Assembly (NCBI RefSeq): GCF_019175385.1
Contig: NC_083341.1
Span: forward strand, 24,188,203-24,252,202
DNA: 64,000 nucleotides
Source: Lycium barbarum
Taxonomy: Eukaryota > Streptophyta > Magnoliopsida > Solanales > Solanaceae
Direction: 5' to 3'
Under the pieces are notes generated by a model. It had not been told where the DNA came from. It saw nothing but the letters and a program-made list of their open reading frames with translations, and did no database searches. Positions 55,252-64,000 of the stretch are shown piece after piece; the first letter of the stretch is position 1; each line of letters opens with the position of its first letter. The translations under genes and the position numbers were made by a program.

Positions 55252-56750
55252 TATATTTTGATTCAATCGAGTTGGTAGGACTATTAATTCTTTTCACTTT
55301 GATTCTTATGATTATTTTAATGTATCTCTGTTTGTTGCCCCTTTGTTTTTTTTTTTTTTTTTTTGATCTTTATCGTAATGATACCATATAAGGGGCACAT
55401 CCGATCCCACAACGAAGAATTTGTGGTGGATGGACGGTGTTTGCTGGGCAAGTTGATATGTATCAGATGCAAGCGGAAACCATCTTTTTTATTTCTTTTT
55501 CCACTTTTTAAGTGTAATTGTTGTAGTTTTATAATTGTAGAATTCATGACAGATAGAGCTGCTGCTGATTGATGGACAGTGATCATGTATCATCTCTGTC
55601 AAATTCTAATAAAAGTAGCACGAGATAGTTCCATATATGGGTTCACTCTGTATACAATCTTTTTAAATTGAATATTTCTTTATCAAGATGATGTTGTGTT
55701 CTAAGTAGATAATTTTGATTAATCCTGTTATGTGTTTTTAATTTATGTTGCTTCAACTTTCTGATATTTCTTTTCTGTGATCATTCCTCGTACATAGTTG
55801 CTGAAGTTAGATCCTTCTAATTCAAAATCTAAGATTATGTATCTCATGTTGTACTATTAAAAGTTGAGGAGTCTTGGAGACAGTTTTTACTTCTTTTACT
55901 TGTAACAATCCTCAACATGAGATGTAAAATCTTAGACACATGTAATAACCCATTAAAATACTTTTGTATCTTCTTTACTCAAAAAAAAAAAAAATTGTAT
56001 CTTTTGATAAAATCAGTCTTTCTAGAGTTTAGCCTTCACTATTTTGCTAACATTACTGTCATACTGAAACATGTTGCTGGCTCATACAAAACTCTGGTAC
56101 GTTTCTCTTCCAGAAAGGTCAAAATGTTTGGAACCTGTGTTTTTCTCCTCTTCCCTTCTGAATAGTGATGTCAGGATAAGGGGGAAAGTAGCATATGTAT
56201 CCAACACATAGCCTTAGTTTAATCACGAAGACGTGGCCTTTGTATTTGCAATATCCGATGATTACATCATTTGAAGTAGTTGCAAGAAGTAAAGATATTA
56301 TGGGATGGCTCAAGATGATAGTAAGGCCTTGAATGAGCAGCCAGGTGTGGATTAAATGAAAATCGTGACTTCTAAATCATGGTTTCTCTTGTGTAATTAC
56401 TGCTTTTTCCAATGGTTGTTTCAAATATGATTTGTTGGACACGTTAAACTCGAACTGTATGTAGATATTATAATCTTGCCTCTGAAACAAGTGCATTTAG
56501 ATTTGAAAAATGCGAAATATTCAAATAAAGGCAATCTTCTAGGTGAAAAGCTGGATTTTAGTGCATTTTTAAAATAGCTTGTCACGATTGATTCTAGAAA
56601 CACTTGCATATTCTTACACAAAATTAAGCACAAAATTATTGAAACTCTATTATATGGGGGTCTACGTTGCTGGTTTTGCTCAGATTTCATCTTCTTTGTA
56701 GTGATCTTTATGACATTTGGGAAATGCTCATAGAATTTTGTGGCCATCTA
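55252..56750. other. Epimerase 3' UTR and spacer
   Basis: A T run (55349-55364) and AATAAAAGTAG (about 55609) are consistent with a 3' UTR of roughly 350 nt. Beyond it no coding or repeat feature is recognisable. Confidence 0.5.
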
Positions 56751-56751
56751 A

Positions 56752-57122
56752 ACTTTTGAGTTTGAATAATGGTAAATCCACTTTTGAGTTTGAGTAAGAT
56801 GTTAATACATGGATGGTTACTATGTAACCAAAGAACGATGATTATTTTGGACAATGTTGCCAGCTGATAGCCGATATGACAGAATTCTTGCACTTTTGAG
56901 TTTGATTAAGTTATTAATACATGGTGATGGTTGCTATCTAGCCAAAGAAAGATGATTTATCTTGGACAAAGTGCTGCCAATAGCTAGCTGATAGCAGATA
57001 TGACAAAATCCTTGCACTTTTAAGTTTGAGTGAATTTAAATGGATGGTTGCTATTTAGCCAAAGATTTTGGACAAAGTGCTGCCAATTGCTAGCTGATAG
57101 CAGCTGTGACAAAATGATTGCA
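56752..57122. repeat. Three-copy tandem repeat of about 110-125 bp
   Basis: The landmark 'cacttttgagtttga' and variants occur at about 56780, 56891 and 57015. Each is followed by 'atggatggttgctat', 'agccaaaga', 'ttggacaaagtgctgcca' and 'gctgatagcagatatgac'. Copies are clearly diverged. Non-coding. Confidence 0.8.
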
Positions 57123-58380
57123 GTGTTGTCAAGTTAGTGCAATTAGCCATGTGTTGGGGTCAAATAGTTCCAATTTGTCATCTTAGTCAGCCCTTCATGG
57201 AGTTGCTTAGTAGCTACATTGCCTTACTGTCTATATACCTTGTTATGTCAGTTGTGTTTTCTTACATTGAAAGTATTGTTTTCTGCAATTCCGTATCACT
57301 GTTTAACCAGCACTGCAACATTTACCATCAAGCTGTATTGTGTTGCTTCGGAATGTCTTACTGTATTTTAAGTTTTCTTTATCTTAGAAGAGTTGAACTT
57401 CTATATATTATCAGAATAAAATTCTTTTTTAAGTTATTAGGTCACCTAAAAGATAACTACATGTAATCATCGTCCATAAAAAGTAGGATTGATAACATGG
57501 ATAATAAGGTTAGTTAGCTGCTACAACATGTCATGTATCATTCGATACATACAACTTCTGTTTTTCTGTCAGATCACAGACTTGACCTTCTATCGAGCTA
57601 CGAACACGAGGATGGGCGATAGGGGGGAGAGGGTTGGTTGGGCCTGCACTTTCCGTCATTCTCCAGCCGCTCAATATCGCTATTGTGCGAGTTGTAAGGA
57701 ATCTTGGTGTTGAGTCAAGTTGGGGCGTCATTTCATTCTCGTAACGGGAATGAGTACACCGCAAGACTAAAGTTGATCACTTGCCTTGCAGCGGCTACAT
57801 CCGTCTTTTAAGTCATTTCTGAGACGACTCTTCTTGTTCTATAATAATTCAAGTTGCAGCGACACTTTGCGGACTTCTTACTGGGCAGTGCTGTAATAGC
57901 CATTTGTGCGTGTTTGGATGCACGTGTTTTGTTCTTGTTCCTACGCAGTTAAGAGGAAAATTGTCCCAAGTATGTCTTTCTTGGATAAATACACCGAGGT
58001 GTGAAAAGTTTTACACAATTGCAGTTACCGTTAACAAGGTTATGGCATGTGCAACCTCTTATGGTGCACGTAAATAAGATTAAACTATGTGTGTACTATT
58101 CTGGCAAACTAAAATGGTTGCATCTGCTTATGATTCACGGGCTCTAATAATAAAATACTAATAATTATTATACCAAAATAGATCAGCACCGACCTATTGT
58201 TGGATTATTTTATACATTAGCCGACACCTTACGGCTTACACAGGAATAAAGTTCAAAGCACGTGGATCAGATGCATATTCCAAAACTAAATCCAATTTGT
58301 CTTACGAAACTTTTCTCACTTCAACTGAATAGACTGGAGTGGGACCCCTATGGAACCAAATGACCAAGTATGTGATTTTA
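57123..58380. other. Spacer with a GC-richer unexplained segment at 57570-57760
   Basis: Most of the stretch is AT-rich and featureless. At 57570-57760 the composition rises (CGAGCTACGAACACGAGG, CTCCAGCCGCTCAATATCGC). A short frame reads MGDRGERVGWACTFRHSPAA with several Cys, but nothing matches a family I know. Confidence 0.4.
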
Positions 58381-58384
58381 TTTG

Positions 58385-58530
58385 TGCAGAATTCTCAATA
58401 ATACCACCAACAACAATATACCTAGTATATTCTCGTAAAGTGGAGTCTGGAGAGGGTAGAGTGTACGCAGAATTTACCTCTACCTTGGGAGGTGGGAGGT
58501 TGTTTCTGGTAAACCCTCGGCTCAAGAAAA
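58385..58530 (-). mobile_element. TS-type SINE, minus strand
   Basis: On the minus strand it reads GAGCCGAGGGTTTACCAGAA, ACAACCTCCCACC, TTCTGCGTACACTCTACCCT, CTCCAGACTCCAC and ends in TTGTTGTTGG. More complete at its 5' side than the copy at 38414 but more diverged. Confidence 0.8.
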
Positions 58531-58809
58531 GATATTTCAAAAAAAAGTTAGATAAGAATTAACAGAAGTGAAGAAATCATCGCAAAATACAATAAGAGCA
58601 TAACATAGCATAATGTCAAAAAGAAACAGTTACGACAGCAAACTAAAACGATAATCGAAGTACAAGAGACAAATAATGACGGAAATTGAGAGGCAATAAG
58701 CTACCAGGAAAGTGTTACTCTTACTAGTATGGAACGACATAACTTTTATTTGTATTTTAGTTTCTGAATAACACCAATAAAAGTAAAATACAAATAAAAG
58801 TTATGGCGT

Positions 58810-59003
58810 TCAAATCTTAATAAGAGGTCTTAAGCATATTCAACATAAAACTAGCATTTGCGTGTGTCACACGTGCATCTCGTGCGTCGCACGTGCATCT
58901 CATATGAATTGGTAAAAATATTTTTAAATCACATATATGTTGTTGTGAAACATGTGAATGAGGTGTACATCTAACGTAAAAGAAAACTAGTGCAAGCTCA
59001 AAA
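58810..59003 (+). repeat. Direct repeat, left copy
   Basis: It shares its whole course with 60579-60774: TCAAAT(C/T)TTAATAAGAGGTC, ATATTCAA..AAAACTAGC, ATCTCGTGCG(T/C)CGC, GAGGTGTACATCTAA and CAAGCTCAAAA. The two copies lie 1.77 kb apart in the same orientation. Confidence 0.75.
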
Positions 59004-60578
59004 CACTCTAATGCTTGCCAAGTACATTAGGAGCTCCCTATCGTTGACATCTCTTTTCGATAGGATTTACTGATTGGTTCAGTTGCACATACATACTAGG
59101 GTACATCCCTATAGTCATCCAAGTAATCACATTCACCCAAAAATAATTGATGCTGAAGAGTTGGCAATTAGTGAGGTCTCAGGATTACGTCAAAATATAA
59201 TAAATTTGACACGTAATAGCCGGTTGTGCAACTCTCATATGTGTAAGGCAAATTTAAGCACACTGATTCATCTCACTAGAGCACTCAGTCGAAGCACACA
59301 TTGAGTTTGAATGAGAGATGAGAGATGCAGTTGATGAGCTGACAGCGTCACAGAAGTTTAGCTCAATCTGTAAAAACATACTGGTGTTAGGAAATTCTGA
59401 AAGAATACTTTTGCTATATAATACTTATACACGAAACTGGAAGTAACAACAGTTCGAAGGAAAAGAAGTTCTACCCCGAATCCACTTGTTTCAAGACAAT
59501 CGTTGAAGGAACTACATGTAACTCACGAGATTTTACTTTCAGTATCAATCTGCACATTGTATTCTCTTGGTGGAGGTCCCAATTTTACTTTTGTATAATA
59601 AATGCTAAAATTACAACAAAGCCTAGAAAATTAGAGAAAGACGATGGTCAATGATATTGACTATGTAGAAAGAGTTAGATATTTACGGTATATACCAAAT
59701 ACTATAACAACAATCATTACAATCATCAACTCCGATAATCGCACCAAAAAATGCCAAATTTAATCATATGGAGTATTAAATATAACCATAATACCAAGTT
59801 CATCAATTTTAATTAAAAAATCAACTTCAGAACAAGACACAATAAGAGCTACAACAAACAAATTGGCATCAAACCAATTCCATCAGTAGTAACATTCGAG
59901 CACCACCTATAACAGAAAGAACATTTTTACACATTTCAATCTAAGGAATATCGAAGTCATTTCATAAAGAGACCTTAGCAACTAATAAATGCAAAATATA
60001 GGTATGCACCTATCATAGATGCCAATTGTCCTCAAACTAAAAACGAATACAAAATTTCTTCCCAATTCATCGACCAACTCAGGAATAAAATTCAGTGTGC
60101 ACCAAATAAATAAAAACTGTCTATAGAGGTGTCACAAGCCATTAATTCATAAAAAAATCAAAGGTGTCACAGGCCATAACCTCATAAAAAATCAAATGTT
60201 CCCAAAATTCACCAAAATTACTATCCAAATAATTGAAACAAAGTTAAACAGAAAAAATGAAAACAATAATAATAAAACAAAATGAGCTAGTTAATCTTTT
60301 CAATTCATCGTAGTAACAAAGATACCCGAGGAGAAAGAGGTTCGAGGAACCGACAATTGGAAAATTAACGACTCCGCCGGCGAAACTCTGCAAAATTTGA
60401 GTGTTCCTAGCTCGGTCTCTAATTATGAGCTCCTCCCATTCAACTGTGTGATTCATTGGAAACACCCTTTGCAAACACAGACCAAAAAAGCCAGACAAAT
60501 ATAAAATGAGGTTTTCTCCATCATTTTTTATCATTTTACTATTGATAGGGATAACTCAATGGAATTGGTGGCCCTAAG
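59004..60578. other. Region between the direct repeats
   Basis: No retroelement or other known protein is recognisable. Short frames near 59074-59304 (plus) and 60244-60534 (minus) have no family match. Confidence 0.4.
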
Positions 60579-60774
60579 TCAAATTTTAATAAGAGGTCTC
60601 AAGTATATTCAATAAAACTAGCTTCTGTGTACGTCATGTCATATGTGTATCTCGTGCGCCGCGCGTGCATCCCGTGTCAATTAGTACAAATATTTTAAAA
60701 TCACATGTATATTGTTATTAAACTTGTGTCTGAGGTGTACATCTAAAGCAAAAGAAAATTACTCCAAGCTCAAA
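60579..60774 (+). repeat. Direct repeat, right copy
   Basis: Partner of 58810-59003, with substitutions and small indels throughout. The pair may be terminal repeats of a small element or an old segmental duplication. Confidence 0.75.
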
Positions 60775-61013
60775 ATGTGAAGGAAGATCCTATTTCACCA
60801 GAATTGATAGTTAAACTCTTGGACTTTGTTTAAACTTGGAACTGTTGTTTCTTGGAATAGTTTGCTGAGCAAATGAGACTACTACTATGAACTATTTTCT
60901 AGCTTAATTCTATTTTTTTTTTTAAAGATCTATACACCTAACTCTACTTTTAGTAACTATTGAAAAATGAGCCCCAAAATTTAGGGGCCTAAAGCACTAG
61001 CCTTAGTGGCTTG

Positions 61014-62268
61014 TGCATTGGGCCGACCTTGGTAAGAAATTTAAGGATTTTTGGCCTTTGGGGCACTACCACGAGCAAGAATGATTTAACTATTTCTAGA
61101 AGATGAGTATATTATAGACTAGGGGTGTTCATATGAGATCGAAAAATCGAACCGAACCAGTAAACCGAGTCAAATCGACTTAATAAACTGAAAACCAGCT
61201 TGGTTTGACTTGATTTGGTTTTAAATTTTAAAAAACTGATAACATTTGGTTTGGTTTGGTGTTAAACCAAAAAAATCCGAACCAAACCGATAGATACATA
61301 TATATATATATAATTTGGCTTATTCCAAGTCCAATACAAAATCAAAAAATTAGAAAGAAAAGTGTAGCCCATTTAAGTTTAAGGTAAAATAAAAAGAAAT
61401 TTGCTAAAGGTAAAATAGAATTTTCGCCTTATTCAATTTTACGGTTCCTTCATTTACATGCCATCTGAATTACTACTGATAAGCTAGCATTTTATCCGTA
61501 ACAAATTAAAGGGAAGAAAACGGCAATTGGAATTTAAAAAGATTTGGTAGATGACTTTATCTTTCTGTTTATCATTTTCCGTCTTCTGTGCTTTCTACTC
61601 AATGCTTCATAAACACGATGAGTCTAGATAACAAAAATTCCTGAGGGGCTGCGTAATACCAAAAGGCTATATGTAGGGAGGTAACTAGAATCATGAAACG
61701 TAGATGTTACGTTTATGTAATTCCTATACCCAAGCCATAGGCCTATACCTAAATAAAGTTAATGAATTAATTAAGAAGATTCTTAGATTTGAATGGATCA
61801 TGGTCAAAGCCGTACTTAGTTACCATTTGATTCAAAGGTTCTTTGTATTAATACATTCTTAAAATTCGAAAAAAATCGCAAAAACCGAACCAAATCGATA
61901 AAACCGACAAAATCAAAACCGATAGAATTTATACTATGATGGTTTGGTTTGGTTTGAATATTAGAAAAAACTGACTTAATTGGTTTGGTTTGGTCTTAAC
62001 AAAAAATCGAGTCAAACCGGACCATGAACACCCCTATATATAGACTATATCTCTAGACCTGATATGGAAAGGGAGTAAAGTAATTTATCATCAACCTAGT
62101 GGCTTGTGCATTGGGCCGACCTTGGTAAGAAATTTAAGAATTTCTGGCCTCTGTGGCACTACCATGAGCAAGAATGATTCAACTATTTCTACGATAGAAG
62201 ATGAGGATATTATAGACTATATCTCTAGACCCGATATGGAAAGGAAGTAAAGTCATTTATCATCAACC
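61014..62268 (+). repeat. Tandem duplication, first copy split by an insertion
   Basis: The unit TAGTGGCTTGTGCATTGGGC...TTATCATCAACC occurs uninterrupted at 62097-62268. It also occurs at 61014-61121 continuing at 62048-62096, with a 0.9-kb element between. The units are about 90 percent alike by eye. Confidence 0.85.
61113..62047. mobile_element. Inverted-end element with 9-bp target duplication
   Basis: The body 61122-62038 starts GGGGTGTTCAT and ends ATGAACACCCCTATA. TATAGACTA flanks it (61113-61121, 62039-62047). The uninterrupted sister unit shows the empty site with one TATAGACTA. Subterminal parts repeat GGTTTGGTTTGG and AACCGAACC words. The 9-bp duplication points to a Mutator-like mechanism. 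No coding frame. Confidence 0.8.
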
Positions 62269-62336
62269 AAGGCAAGAATCGTTAATAGAACTATATAGAG
62301 TAGTAGAAAGATCAGAATCTAGTGAATCATTAGTGA

Positions 62337-62597
62337 ACGTTTGGCTGTAAATATTTTTTACTTTTTTCCGGAGTTGAATTTCGTAAATTATATTTGGCCA
62401 TAAAATTTCGGAATTTGAAAAATATCAAAAAGTTGTTTTCAGTTTTTTCACTCCAAATCACTTACAAAATTTTAAAAAAACTTCAATTTGTATTCATGGC
62501 TGAACACAACTCTAATTTCCAAATATCATTTGTTACTATGAAAATAAAAACTACTTTTTTAAATACGCACAATTTTCATGACCAAAACAGACTCCTA
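62337..62597. mobile_element. Possible MITE
   Basis: The left end 'gtttggctgtaaatatttttt' and right end 'atgaccaaaacagac' are weakly inverted, and the interior is A/T-rich. Low confidence. Confidence 0.3.
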
Positions 62598-63039
62598 AGA
62601 GTATTGTATTAACCTCCAATTAAATTATATAGAACAGCAGAAAGACCGCAATCCAGTGAATCTGTATAAATTAAATAACATGTCGCCTCATGTGTAAAAG
62701 TGCAACTAATTCACAGCATTCAATTACAAATGTCCTTCACTTATTAACCAACTATTTCTCCATAATTAGTTCCATAAAGATTAAAAAAAAAGGTTTTATT
62801 CCATTCAGGTTAAATTTTCTAAAAGCAAGTGCCCACTATTGGCAGACGAAGACAACGGAGGTTAAATTCTCCCGAAAAATAATGAGTGCATGTATGGAGA
62901 TTTCTGTGGCAGTCAACTTAGCCACTTACCATAGGAGCCAACCTTACCCTCTTCAGTTGAATACAGACGGGTAATAAGAGAGCTCTATTCAATATCTGTA
63001 AAGTTGACCGACGTCGCGACTGCAAAAGAGGTTATCTAA

Positions 63040-63562
63040 GTAGGCGTTTGACCATCAATTTTGAAATCATGGTTTTAAATCAGCGTTTGGACATGCGTTT
63101 TCAGACATGGTTTGAAATCATGATTTTAACTTTTTTAAATATAACATTTAACCCATAAGTTTATATTTTGTAAAAACAAAGACCCATAAGTTGATAGATA
63201 TTTTTAACAATTACCCCCATCAATCATTTACCAATCTTATTAAATTCCACCAAAAAAAATTTATGTCTACCAACCTTTTAATTTATATATGTCTACCAAT
63301 TTTATTTATTGAACTAAAATTTGATCAATTTATGTTGTATTTTTAGAAAGGTCTTCTAGTATTAATTTTGAGTCGGTTGTTATGAATTAGCGTATTAATT
63401 TTGTTATGAACTATGACTTACTCATTTGGTAAGATTGTATAAGCATTGAGAATGTTTTGATAATTTTCACAACTTGTGAGGTTTTTATGTCTATAAGAGA
63501 AAATACTCCTTAAAATATCCAAATTGCATGTTCAAACACGGTTTCAAACCATGCCTAAAGGT
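63040..63562 (+). mobile_element. MITE family A, copy 4
   Basis: It starts GTAGGCGTTTGACCAT after TAA and keeps the family's inner text 'atgacttactcatttggtaa'. A small insertion, 'gagtcggttgttatgaatta', near 63370 duplicates neighbouring sequence. Confidence 0.7.
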
Positions 63563-64000
63563 TGAATCCATCAAATTTAAGTCTTGAATTTAGATTATTT
63601 ATCAAACACACAAAAAAAATAAAAAAAAATAATAATAATAGGGCTCATGCCAAGAGATCAACTGATGACCTCTAATAGGGAGGGTAAAGGGCCTCAAGTT
63701 ACACTCGAAAGATAATCGTGGAACTGTCTTTAGTCTTTACGTACCAAAGATTATTTTGTTGAGACAAATTTTGAACCTAACTCGAGTTCTTTGAATAATG
63801 AATTTAGCAGCAAAGATCCCTACTATACTTGTTAGTATGTGAAAGAGACATCAAAACTCACCATACCTTCAACGTCGTCTCTCTCAAATTACAGTATGTC
63901 AATTGCCATGCAATATTGCCCACAGGTAAACATTTGCTGGTTCATTTGTATTATTAACCCAACTCATTAAAGTTTAAACGGAATAAACTAGTTACCATAT

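Noticed and set aside
59074..59304. A plus-strand 76-residue frame
   Set aside because: No recognisable similarity; not starting at a convincing ATG context.
60244..60534. A minus-strand 96-residue frame
   Set aside because: No family match, no splice partner and no promoter motif seen.

Overview
This is nuclear DNA of a flowering plant, almost certainly a member of the nightshade family (Solanaceae). The genes have GT-AG introns, plastid transit peptides and AT-rich spacers. The EPSP synthase reads very close to the petunia and tobacco proteins, and two copies of the Solanaceae TS-type SINE are present. The genus cannot be fixed from the sequence alone.

Three intact plus-strand genes carry the window: plastid transketolase (11166-15078, 7 coding exons, 742 aa), plastid EPSP synthase (37970-46034, 8 exons, 514 aa) and a single-exon Golgi UDP-glucuronate 4-epimerase (53938-55251, 437 aa). 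The first two are linked in metabolism: transketolase produces erythrose-4-phosphate, which enters the shikimate pathway, and EPSP synthase is the sixth enzyme of that pathway. The epimerase makes UDP-galacturonate for pectin.

Most of the rest is transposon-derived. 1-5.2 kb: a chromovirus 3' end with a 2.1-kb LTR and a LINE remnant, bracketed by a long inverted repeat. 5.3-7 kb: a Mutator-like element with a perfect 9-bp target duplication. 7-11 kb: MITEs, a SINE and a plastid-like fragment. 15-20 kb: a run of MITEs. 20.0-27.4 kb: a complete but non-autonomous LTR retrotransposon (LTRs of 779 and 782 bp, 5-bp target duplication, gag only, no pol). 28-36 kb: a cluster of small gene-like units (two GRF-type zinc fingers, a B3-domain protein, an acidic protein of unknown function and its broken relative), a five-copy 145-bp tandem array and a decayed MULE transposase gene. 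47-53 kb: a second Mutator-like element and more MITEs. 56-64 kb: tandem and direct repeats, and a duplication split by an insertion.

The most informative points are in and around EPSP synthase. A 64-bp tandem duplication copies its first splice donor and spoils the copy. A Stowaway element inserted at the intron 5 donor, so that its TA target site supplies part of the donor. A 1.3-kb Harbinger-type element ends about 100 bp before the start codon. The 28-36 kb cluster is the best candidate for something undescribed.
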